Assembly (NCBI GenBank): GCA_004214185.1
Contig: SGZG01000012.1
Coordinates: 1 to 38,573, forward strand
Reading direction: 5' to 3'
Length of the DNA stretch: 38,573 nt
From: Flavobacteriales bacterium
GTDB taxonomy: Bacteria; Bacteroidota; Bacteroidia; Flavobacteriales; Flavobacteriaceae
Shown here: piece after piece, positions 12,376 to 19,773 of the stretch
Layout: the number at the start of each line of letters is the position of its first letter
How positions within the stretch are numbered: position 1 is the first letter of the stretch
Program-made: the position numbers and the translations under genes
The notes under the pieces: generated by a model
Databases searched by the model: none
Seen by the model: the letters and a program-made list of their open reading frames with translations, nothing else
What the model was told of the DNA's origin: nothing

Positions 12376-13956
12376 ATGAACAAAAAAATATTTTTTCCAC
12401 TTATAACTGTTATGACATTAGCACTTGTAGGAATTATATTTGTTCAAGCATTTTGGATTAAAACAACTTTAGATAATAAAGAAAGACAATTTTCTTTAAA
12501 TGTTAATCAAGCATTAAAATCTGTTTCAGAACAGATACAAAGTAGAGAAATGAGAGATTATCTTGCTGTTTATCAAAAACTCATTGATAGTATTGGATCA
12601 CCCAAGGAATCTCAACTTACAGCTGTATTTAAATATGTAGATAGAAACGAAAACACTAATCAAACATATATATATTCACATGGTATACTTGAGGAAGATT
12701 ATAATGTATCTCCAAGTTTATTTAGTTCAGAATCTATCGACACCACTTCCATAAAAGATTACAAAGGAATTCAAACAACTACGATTATCGATGAGGCATT
12801 TGATAGAGAAATGCAAAATATGAGTTCAATAGAAAGACTGCAACGAGTTGAAAGATTATCTTTAATGGATAAAGCTAAATACGCATCTGTTTTCATGGAA
12901 CTAGCTTCACTAAAGCCTATACATAGAAGACTCACAAATCTTGAACTCGATTTTTTATTACAAAGAGAATTGGGCGACAGAGATATTGATATTCCTTTCC
13001 AGTATAGAGTTTTTAATGGAGATTTTGCAACAAAAATAGGATCTGATGATTATATCAATCTTGAAAAATTCAATAAATACCAATCGCCACTATTTGTGAA
13101 CGAAAATGGTGAAAGCGAATTTGAACTTGTAATAGTTTTTCCTGAAAGAAAATTATTTTTAAGATCATCATTGATAAATCTTATAATATTATCATTACTG
13201 TTCACAATAACAATCATAATTGCTTTTGTTACGACTATCAATCAAATCTTTAAACAGAAAAAAGTTTCAGAGATTAAGTCAGATTTTATAAATAACATGA
13301 CCCATGAATTTAAAACTCCGATAGCAACTATAAAACTAGCAATTGATGCCATTGAAAATGTCAATGTTCAAAATGATAAAAAAAAGACATCTCAATATTT
13401 AAAAATGATAAAAGATGAAAATGAAAGAATGAATATGCAAGTAGAAAACGTATTAAGAATCTCTCAACTAGAAAAAAAAGAAAATATTATTAATAAAATT
13501 GAATGTAATGCTCACGAAATTATAAATGAGTCATTGCTACATTTGGATTTACTACTTAAGAACAGTCAAGCTTTGATTGATGTTAAACTTGATTCAAAAA
13601 AATTTAATTTTAAAGCCTCATACGGTGATTTTGTAAATGTTTTTGTTAACATTCTTGAAAACTCCATTAAATATTCAAAGAATAGACCTGAAATTAAAAT
13701 TTTCACTTATGACGAAGATTCTTTTTTTGTAACTGAGATATCTGATAAAGGAATGGGAATGTCAAGTAGTGTAAAAGAAAAGATTTTTGACAAGTTTTTT
13801 AGAGAGACAACTGGAAATATTCATGATGTAAAAGGTCATGGACTTGGTTTATCTTACGTGAAAAAAATTATCGATTTACATGATGGTATGATTTATGTTG
13901 AAAGTAAATTAGGTAGAGGAACAACATTTACAATTAAAATACCAGTAAATTCTTAA
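12376..13956 (+). CDS. Two-component sensor histidine kinase (RprX-like)
   Basis: Membrane sensor with a first membrane segment at about residues 6-28, a periplasmic domain of roughly 235 residues with no recognised sensor fold, and a second segment at about 266-287. The dimerisation/phosphoacceptor box follows directly (THEFKTPIATIKL, His310) with no clear HAMP domain between. The ATPase domain has the N box NVFVNILENSIKYS, G1 DKGMGMS and G2 GHGLGLSYVKKI. The signal sensed is unknown. The 3-base gap to the response regulator makes them a pair. Similarity to Bacteroides RprX is suggested by context, not proved. Confidence 0.9.
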   Translation: MNKKIFFPLITVMTLALVGIIFVQAFWIKTTLDNKERQFSLNVNQALKSVSEQIQSREMRDYLAVYQKLIDSIGSPKESQLTAVFKYVDRNENTNQTYIYSHGILEEDYNVSPSLFSSESIDTTSIKDYKGIQTTTIIDEAFDREMQNMSSIERLQRVERLSLMDKAKYASVFMELASLKPIHRRLTNLELDFLLQRELGDRDIDIPFQYRVFNGDFATKIGSDDYINLEKFNKYQSPLFVNENGESEFELVIVFPERKLFLRSSLINLIILSLLFTITIIIAFVTTINQIFKQKKVSEIKSDFINNMTHEFKTPIATIKLAIDAIENVNVQNDKKKTSQYLKMIKDENERMNMQVENVLRISQLEKKENIINKIECNAHEIINESLLHLDLLLKNSQALIDVKLDSKKFNFKASYGDFVNVFVNILENSIKYSKNRPEIKIFTYDEDSFFVTEISDKGMGMSSSVKEKIFDKFFRETTGNIHDVKGHGLGLSYVKKIIDLHDGMIYVESKLGRGTTFTIKIPVNS

Positions 13957-13959
13957 TTT

Positions 13960-14664
13960 ATGAAAAATACTGAAAAAAATATTTTATTAGTCGAGGATGA
14001 CGTAAATTTTGGGGCAATTTTAAATGATTTTTTAAAATTACATTCTTATAATGTCACTCTAGCAAAAAATGGAATTGAAGGATTGGAAAAATTTAAAAAA
14101 AATAATTTTGGTTTGTGTATTCTTGATGTAATGCTTCCATTTAAGGACGGATTTACACTTGCTAAAGAGATTAGAGAATTAAATAAAGACGTTCCTTTGA
14201 TTTTTCTTACTGCAAAAACATTAAAAGATGATGTTTTGAAAGGATATAAAATAGGAGCAGATGATTACTTAACTAAACCATTTGACTCCGATATTTTATT
14301 ACTAAAAATTAAATCAATATTTAATAGAAAACAAGTTCCTGTAAGTGAAATTAACTCTCAATTTCTTTTTAATTTTGGAGACTTTCAATTTAATTCTAAA
14401 CTAAGAATTTTAAAATACAAAAATGATAGTCAAGTGAAATTATCTCCTAAGGAAAATGAGCTTCTTAAATTACTTTTAATCCATCTAAATGATTTAATGC
14501 CAAGAGAGCTAGCTTTAGTAAAAATTTGGAATGACGATAACTACTTTACATCCAGAAGTATGGATGTTTATATAGCCAAAATCAGAAAATATCTTCAAAA
14601 AGATTCTCGCTTAGAAATAGAGAATATACATGGAGAAGGTTTTAGATTAATTGAAAATAAATAA
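13960..14664 (+). CDS. OmpR/PhoB-type response regulator (RprY-like)
   Basis: DNA-binding partner of the upstream histidine kinase. The receiver domain shows the acidic pair in LLVEDDVNFG, the phosphoacceptor Asp56 in CILDVMLP, Thr84 in FLTAK and Lys106 in LTKPFD. A winged-helix domain follows (about 135-234), with the KLSPKENELLKLL recognition-domain start and a C-terminal IENIHGEGFRL, typical of the OmpR family. Length 234 is normal. It ends 1 base before the convergent xerD stop. Confidence 0.92.
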   Translation: MKNTEKNILLVEDDVNFGAILNDFLKLHSYNVTLAKNGIEGLEKFKKNNFGLCILDVMLPFKDGFTLAKEIRELNKDVPLIFLTAKTLKDDVLKGYKIGADDYLTKPFDSDILLLKIKSIFNRKQVPVSEINSQFLFNFGDFQFNSKLRILKYKNDSQVKLSPKENELLKLLLIHLNDLMPRELALVKIWNDDNYFTSRSMDVYIAKIRKYLQKDSRLEIENIHGEGFRLIENK

Positions 14665-14665
14665 T

Positions 14666-15565
14666 CTACATTTTATTTCTTGGATGGTATTTTGATATTG
14701 ACTCCACCAAGTGCTTTCTATTTACATGAAGATATCTTTCGGTTGTAATAATATTTTCGTGACCCATCATATTTTGTATTGTAATCAAGTCTGCACCATT
14801 TTCTAGTAAATGTGTTGCGAACGAGTGTCTTAAGGTGTGTGGACCAATTTTTTTTGAAATTCCTGCGAGATTTTTTAATTCATCTAATATTAAATAAATC
14901 ATAACCCTACTTAATCCACTACCTCTTTCGTTTAAAAACAATGTATCCTCACTACCTTTTTTTATTTTTTGAAGATTTCTTTTGTCATAAATATAATTAT
15001 TAACATATTTCATTGCCTCTTTACTAATTGGAACAAATCTTTCTTTATTTCCCTTTCCAGTAACTTTGATAACTGATTCATCGAAAAATAAATCCGAAAC
15101 TTTTAAAGTAATTAATTCAGAAACTCGTAAACCGCAACTGTACAAAACCTCAATTAATGCAGTATTTCGTAATTTATTTTTTGATTTTGTATTAATGTTT
15201 TTGATAATTAAATCGATTTCTTCAACTGAAAGTGTTTCCGGAAGTTTTCTTCCGATCTTAGGGGTCTCAATATTTTCTAATGGATTTTCTTCAATTAAAT
15301 TTTCCAGAATCAGGTATTCAAAAAATCTTTTTAGACCTGAAATCATTCGAGCTTGGGTAGAGGGTTGGACTTGTTTTGAGATATGGTATATGAATTCTTT
15401 TAAAGTTGATTTTTTAATCTTTAATGGATTTGTATCCATATTGTTTTTTGATAAAAAAAAATAAAATTTTTTTAAATCAAACAAATAGCTAGAAATAGTA
15501 TTATCAGATAAATTTCTTTCAATTTTTAAATAGTTTTTAAATTCCTGAACCAGTTTTTCCCACAT
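14666..15565 (-). CDS. xerD: Tyrosine recombinase XerD
   Basis: Site-specific recombinase resolving chromosome dimers. All catalytic residues are visible: Arg147 (GLRVSEL), Lys171 (TGKGNKER), His243 and Arg246 (HTLRHSFATH), His269 (MMGHEN) and Tyr278 (TERYLHV). An N-terminal SAM-like core-binding domain occupies about 1-105. The 299 residues fit XerC/XerD. I call it XerD because it is divergent to aroQ, the usual flavobacterial arrangement. XerC cannot be excluded without comparison. It is a housekeeping gene and I see no integration site or integron around it. Confidence 0.92.
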   Translation of the reverse strand: MWEKLVQEFKNYLKIERNLSDNTISSYLFDLKKFYFFLSKNNMDTNPLKIKKSTLKEFIYHISKQVQPSTQARMISGLKRFFEYLILENLIEENPLENIETPKIGRKLPETLSVEEIDLIIKNINTKSKNKLRNTALIEVLYSCGLRVSELITLKVSDLFFDESVIKVTGKGNKERFVPISKEAMKYVNNYIYDKRNLQKIKKGSEDTLFLNERGSGLSRVMIYLILDELKNLAGISKKIGPHTLRHSFATHLLENGADLITIQNMMGHENIITTERYLHVNRKHLVESISKYHPRNKM

Positions 15566-15619
15566 TGTTGAATTAATTAAAATATAAATTAAACCTTATA
15601 TTTAAACTTTATTTAATTT

Positions 15620-16033
15620 ATGAAAATACAAATTATAAATGGTCCTAATTTAAATCTTCTTGGCACCAGAGAAAAAAATATTTATGGAGATGAAAGTTTT
15701 GATAATTACTTTAAAAATTTAAAATCAAAATTTGATAAACTTGATTTATATTATTTTCAATCTAACATTGAAGGTGAAATAATTCAAAAAATCCAGGAAG
15801 TTGGTTTTGAGTTTGATGGCATAATCATTAATGCAGCCGCTTATACTCATACATCAGTTGGTATTGGAGATGCAATAAGATCTATTACCTGTCCTTGTGT
15901 TGAGGTTCATATTTCTAATACCTATTCAAGAGAGGAATTTAGACATAAATCTTACTTGAGTCCTTATGTAAAGGGAGTTGTGTTGGGTTTTGGACTAAAA
16001 AGTTATGATTTAGCACTCCAAAGTTTTCTTTAA
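15620..16033 (+). CDS. aroQ: Type II 3-dehydroquinate dehydratase AroQ
   Basis: Third step of the shikimate pathway. Dodecameric type II enzyme signatures: INGPNLNLLGTRE at the N-terminus, with the flexible-loop tyrosine in IYG. FQSNIEGEIIQKIQ, INAAAYTHTSVGI and VEVHISNTYSREEFRHKSY (catalytic His) follow, and a C-terminal GVVLGFGLKSY. 137 residues, complete. Divergent from xerD over a 54-base AT-rich spacer; its stop is 1 base from the convergent lpdA stop. Confidence 0.96.
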   Translation: MKIQIINGPNLNLLGTREKNIYGDESFDNYFKNLKSKFDKLDLYYFQSNIEGEIIQKIQEVGFEFDGIIINAAAYTHTSVGIGDAIRSITCPCVEVHISNTYSREEFRHKSYLSPYVKGVVLGFGLKSYDLALQSFL

Positions 16034-16034
16034 C

Positions 16035-17432
16035 TTATAAATGAATAACTTCATCGTAAGCTGCTGCAACAGCTTCCATAACTGCCTCACTCATAGTTGG
16101 GTGCGGATGGACTGCTTTTAGTATTTCATGCCCAGTTGTCTCTAACTTTCTGCCAACTACTGCTTCTGCAATCATATCTGTAACACCTTCTCCAATCATA
16201 TGGCATCCTAGCCATTCTCCATATTTAGCATCAAAAATGACTTTAACAAATCCATCACTTTTCCCTGAAGCTTGTGCTTTTCCTGATGCTGAAAATGGGA
16301 ATTTACCAACTTTAATTTCATATCCATTTTCGATTGCTTGTTCTTCCGTGTATCCAACAGAGGCAATTTCTGGACTACAATATGTACAACCAGGAATATT
16401 GTTATAATCCAATGGATTAACATCATGGCCAGCAATTTTTTCAACGCATAGTATTCCTTCTGCTGAGGCAACATGAGCTAGAGCTTGTCCTTTAACTACA
16501 TCTCCAATAGCGTAATAATCTTTCAAATTAGTCATGTAAAAATCATCAACAATGATTTTATCTTTTTCAGTCTTAATTCCTAAATCCTCTAAACCTATAT
16601 TTTCAATATTAGTTTTTATACCAACTGCACTTAAAACTATTTCAGAGTTTATAGTTTTTAATTCACCATTTTTAGATTCAATAACTATATCAACATTTCC
16701 ATCATCATTTACTGTTGCATTTTTAACCTCACTTGAAGTTAGTATTGAAATGCCCTTCTTTTTTAAACTTTTTTCGAGTTCCTTTGAGATTTCAATGTCC
16801 TCTACAGGAACAATTCTGTTCATATATTCAACCACTGTAACTTTAGTCCCCATAGAATTATAGAAAAAAGCAAACTCAATTCCAATTGCACCTGAACCAA
16901 CAATTATAATTTCTTTAGGTTGCTTTTCTAAAGTCATGGCTTCTCGGTATCCAATTATATTTTTTCCATCTTGCTTAAGATTAGGTAGTTCTCTTGACCT
17001 TGCTCCAGTTGCTATTATAATTTTATCACCATGGATTTTGTCTTCAGATCCATCCTCTTTTGTAATTGAAATACTTTTATTTTCAGAAAGTTTACCAAAA
17101 CCTTCAAAAACTTTGATTTTATTTTTTTTCATCAGGAAGTTTACTCCTTTGCTCATTGTTTTTGCGACATTTCTACTTCTGTTAACTACATCATCAAAAT
17201 TTTTATCAAAATTTTCAACCTTAATTCCGTAATCCGCAGAGTGTTTAATATATTCAAATACTTGGGCTGATTTTAATAATGCTTTGGTAGGGATACAACC
17301 CCAATTTAGACACACACCACCTAAGCTTTCTTTTTCAACAATTGCCGTTTTGAGTCCAAGCTGAGATGCTCTTATGGCAGTTACGTAACCACCAGGCCCA
17401 CTTCCCAAGACTATAATATCAAATTTTTCCAT
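16035..17432 (-). CDS. lpdA: Dihydrolipoyl dehydrogenase
   Basis: FAD-dependent E3 subunit that reoxidises dihydrolipoamide in 2-oxoacid dehydrogenase complexes. FAD-binding VLGSGPGGYVTAI, the redox-active disulfide C41/C46 in GGVCLNWGCIPTK, NAD-binding IIVGSGAIGIEF, the second FAD motif YAIGDV, and the C-terminal catalytic HPHPTMSE are present. 465 residues is standard. It is the last gene of a - strand unit, 5 bases after msrB. The link to two methionine-sulfoxide-reductase-like genes suggests a shared transcript, possibly one tied to oxidative conditions, but no regulatory site shows this. Confidence 0.96.
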   Translation of the reverse strand: MEKFDIIVLGSGPGGYVTAIRASQLGLKTAIVEKESLGGVCLNWGCIPTKALLKSAQVFEYIKHSADYGIKVENFDKNFDDVVNRSRNVAKTMSKGVNFLMKKNKIKVFEGFGKLSENKSISITKEDGSEDKIHGDKIIIATGARSRELPNLKQDGKNIIGYREAMTLEKQPKEIIIVGSGAIGIEFAFFYNSMGTKVTVVEYMNRIVPVEDIEISKELEKSLKKKGISILTSSEVKNATVNDDGNVDIVIESKNGELKTINSEIVLSAVGIKTNIENIGLEDLGIKTEKDKIIVDDFYMTNLKDYYAIGDVVKGQALAHVASAEGILCVEKIAGHDVNPLDYNNIPGCTYCSPEIASVGYTEEQAIENGYEIKVGKFPFSASGKAQASGKSDGFVKVIFDAKYGEWLGCHMIGEGVTDMIAEAVVGRKLETTGHEILKAVHPHPTMSEAVMEAVAAAYDEVIHL

Positions 17433-17437
17433 ATTTA

Positions 17438-17896
17438 TTATTTTTTAAATGATAATGCTGCAGAATTAATACAGTATCTTTTTCCAGTTGTTTCTTTTGG
17501 TCCATCGTCAAATACATGACCAAGATGTCCATCACATTTAGAACATTTAACTTCAATTCTAAACATGTTGTGAGAGTAATCTTTCACATAATTTATTGTA
17601 CCTGGAATTGCTTTATCAAAGCTTGGCCATCCACAATTACTGTCATACTTGTTGTTACTTTCAAATAGTTTTTGATCACAGCCCTTACAGCTGTAAGATC
17701 CTTTTTCAAAGTGAAGGTTATATTCACCAGTATAAGGTCTTTCAGTATAGGAATTTCTTAAAACTTGATAGCTCATTTCATCCAATGAAGCTCTCCATTC
17801 TTTATCTGTTTTTACCATTTTATCTTCTTTTTGAGATATGCCAAATAGTGGCATCATTAGTATTATGTAAATAATGACAAACTTTATTTTTATCAT
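17438..17896 (-). CDS. msrB: Exported peptide-methionine (R)-S-oxide reductase MsrB
   Basis: Reduces the R epimer of methionine sulfoxide in proteins. An N-terminal hydrophobic stretch (IKFVIIYIILMMPLFGIS) indicates export to the periplasm. Zinc-binding pairs C70/C73 (CKGC) and C118/C121 (CSKC), the substrate pocket CGWPSF (88-93), GHLGHVFDDGP and the catalytic Cys142 in RYCINSAAL are all present. 152 residues is normal for a leader plus the domain. It lies directly downstream of a degenerate relative (ATGA overlap) and 5 bases upstream of lpdA. Confidence 0.95.
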   Translation of the reverse strand: MIKIKFVIIYIILMMPLFGISQKEDKMVKTDKEWRASLDEMSYQVLRNSYTERPYTGEYNLHFEKGSYSCKGCDQKLFESNNKYDSNCGWPSFDKAIPGTINYVKDYSHNMFRIEVKCSKCDGHLGHVFDDGPKETTGKRYCINSAALSFKK

Positions 17897-18249
17897 TTCA
17901 TTATTTTTTTTAAAATTATTGAGTTTTTGTCTACACAGTGTCTTTCTTGATTAGTGGTTGAATCACCCTTAATAAAATTTCCTAATTTTTTATTACAAAT
18001 TTTACAGAACAATGGAGTTTTATTTTTTTTATCAAGTGAATTTAAATCGTATGTAACTTTTTCAGAGAAGGATATTTTAAAATCTTTACTGGATTCGTTT
18101 TCATAAAGAAAATCCTTTGAATTATATAGAAAAGATCCACATTTAGAGCAAGTGTATAATTCTTCATCAAACGAGTAATTTTTTTTGTTATCTACATTGT
18201 TACATCCACTACTTGAGAAAAATAAGACAAAAATTAATATTAGTTTCAT
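17893..18249 (-). CDS. Divergent MsrB-like lipoprotein
   Basis: A 118-residue lipoprotein (signal MKLILIFVLFFSSSGC, lipobox SSGC, C16). The rest is a diverged MsrB fold: C34/C37 (CSKC) and C82/C85 (CKIC) are separated by 45 residues exactly as in the neighbouring MsrB (C73 to C118), and C105 in ERHCVDKNSI sits where MsrB has its catalytic cysteine. The GWPSF substrate pocket is gone (the matching segment reads NESSKDFKISF) and the HVFDDGP loop is lost. It likely keeps a zinc site, but methionine-sulfoxide reduction is doubtful. It is the first gene of the msr-lpdA unit. Function unknown. Confidence 0.8.
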   Translation of the reverse strand: MKLILIFVLFFSSSGCNNVDNKKNYSFDEELYTCSKCGSFLYNSKDFLYENESSKDFKISFSEKVTYDLNSLDKKNKTPLFCKICNKKLGNFIKGDSTTNQERHCVDKNSIILKKIMK

Positions 18250-18264
18250 ATATTAAATTCATGG

Positions 18265-18296
18265 CAAAAATAATTATTATATTTAATAAAATACAA
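18265..18296 (-). promoter_or_regulatory. Candidate promoter of the MsrB-like/msrB/lpdA unit
   Basis: Read on the - strand, TTG (18296-18294) and TATTTTTG (18272-18265, an exact TAnnTTTG) are separated by 21 bases, close to the Bacteroidota promoter arrangement. The -7 element lies 15 bases before the ATG at 18249. Confidence 0.45.
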
Positions 18297-18338
18297 GTTT
18301 TATATTGGCTATATATTTTATAAAACATAAACTCTAAA

Positions 18339-19646
18339 ATGCCAAAAAAAAAATATAAAAAAGGTCATTCAAAACTGTTAAATGCTTGGGCATTTTATGA
18401 TTGGGCTAATTCTGTTTATCCATTAGTAATCAGCTCCGCAGTTTTTCCAATTTATTATGGTTCTTTGTTTGTTAGTGATTTATATGTCGAAGTCTTTGGT
18501 TTTAATTTTAAAAACACTGCATTAATTAGTTTTCTTACTGCATTTGCCTTTGTAATACTATCTTTTTTAACTCCTTTACTATCTGGTATTGCAGATTACA
18601 TGGGCAATAAAAAAAATTTTTTAAAACTATTTTGTTACATGGGATCTATTTCTTGCATGGGTCTATACTTTTTTGAATTAGAAAACATTTATGTTGGTTT
18701 ATTTTTTTATTTCATTGCATTAATTTCATTTTGGGCTAGTTTAGTTTTTTACAATTCATATCTTCCAGACATAGCTTTTAAGGAGCAACAGGATGCTATA
18801 AGTGCAAAGGGTTATGCTCTTGGTTATTTTGGAAGTGTTTTATTGTTAATCTTTAACCTAGCGATGGTTATGTCTCCTCAAACTTTTGGAATTTATGGTA
18901 ATAATCCTGAAATAATTGCTATGAAGTATTCATTTGTTAGTGTTGGCCTTTGGTGGATTATTTGTAGTCAATACACTTTTTATTTCCTACCAGAACCGTA
19001 TAAAAAGAAAAAGATTGTAAAAGATGTTATTCTGAATGGTTTCAGAGAACTATTATTTGTATGGAATGAATTAAAAAATATTCTTGTTATTAAAAAATAT
19101 TTGATTGCTTTTTTTATATATAGTTCTGCTCTTCAAACTGTTTTATTAATTGCTGCTTATTTTGGAGAACAAGAGATTAATTGGCCAAAAGATGAAAAAA
19201 CCATTGGTTTAATAGTTAGTATATTATTAATTCAATTAATAGCAATATTTGGAGCTATTTTAACCTCAAAACTTTCTGAAAAGTTTGGTAATATTTTTAC
19301 ATTAATTATTTTGAACATTTTTTGGGCATTTTTATGTATTGGAGCCTATTTTATTACTGAACCAAATGAATTTTACGTTGCTGCAGCACTAGTCGGTTTA
19401 GTAATGGGTGGTATTCAAGCACTATCAAGATCTACATTTTCAAAAATGATCCCCGATACTGAAAATACAACATCTTATTTCAGCTTTTATGATGTATCAC
19501 AAAAAGTAAGTATTGTTTTTGGGATGACACTGTTTGCATTTTTAGATCAACTAACAGGAAGTATGAGGACTTCTATTTTAGTATTTATTCTAATTTTTTT
19601 AATTGGAGCCTATCTTTTAAAAAGTATAAAAATTAAAAATTATTAG
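18339..19646 (+). CDS. UMF1-type major facilitator superfamily transporter
   Basis: Polytopic inner-membrane protein of 435 residues with about twelve hydrophobic segments. The N-terminus after a basic leader (MPKKKYKKGHSK) reads LNAWAFYDWANSVYPLVI, the hallmark of the UMF1/Atg22-like MFS family. Other matches are LSGIADYMGNKK in the first cytoplasmic loop and the GLVMGGIQALSRSTFSKMIP segment near helix 9-10. Substrate is unknown; relatives include vacuolar amino-acid effluxers, but that role should not be transferred. It stands alone between divergent promoters, with lon 127 bases downstream. Confidence 0.9.
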   Translation: MPKKKYKKGHSKLLNAWAFYDWANSVYPLVISSAVFPIYYGSLFVSDLYVEVFGFNFKNTALISFLTAFAFVILSFLTPLLSGIADYMGNKKNFLKLFCYMGSISCMGLYFFELENIYVGLFFYFIALISFWASLVFYNSYLPDIAFKEQQDAISAKGYALGYFGSVLLLIFNLAMVMSPQTFGIYGNNPEIIAMKYSFVSVGLWWIICSQYTFYFLPEPYKKKKIVKDVILNGFRELLFVWNELKNILVIKKYLIAFFIYSSALQTVLLIAAYFGEQEINWPKDEKTIGLIVSILLIQLIAIFGAILTSKLSEKFGNIFTLIILNIFWAFLCIGAYFITEPNEFYVAAALVGLVMGGIQALSRSTFSKMIPDTENTTSYFSFYDVSQKVSIVFGMTLFAFLDQLTGSMRTSILVFILIFLIGAYLLKSIKIKNY

Positions 19647-19678
19647 AGCTGTATGGCATGAAACTTGAATATTTATTA

Positions 19679-19710
19679 TATAGTTAAAATAGCTACAGTA
19701 TAGTTAAAAT
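19679..19710 (+). repeat. Two 12-base direct repeats upstream of lon
   Basis: TATAGTTAAAAT occurs at 19679-19690 and again at 19699-19710, with start-to-start spacing of 20 bases (about two helical turns). They lie about 64-95 bases before the lon start codon in a 127-base intergenic region. This layout suits a dimeric regulator on one face of the DNA, but the repeats are AT-only apart from one G, so chance is possible. Confidence 0.5.
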
Positions 19711-19773
19711 TTTTTCAGAGTAGATTACCCTTAATTATTTTGATTACCTGACATTTTGACTTAATTTATATTT

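Noticed and set aside
14666-15565. xerD as an integrase marking a genomic island or integron
   Set aside because: It has housekeeping Xer length and motifs, is paired with aroQ as in relatives, and no att repeat, tRNA or cassette array is present.
16208-17232. Several open frames of 60-130 codons opposite or overlapping lpdA and xerD
   Set aside because: They are shadows of strongly supported genes, lack recognisable domains, and follow the codon usage of the real frame.
19749-19761. TGACATTTTGACT before lon as a second copy of the dnaK dyad TGACA-N3-TGTCA
   Set aside because: The right arm matches only three of five bases and it sits 13 bases from the ATG, unlike the dnaK dyad at 57 bases, so a shared site is not supported.
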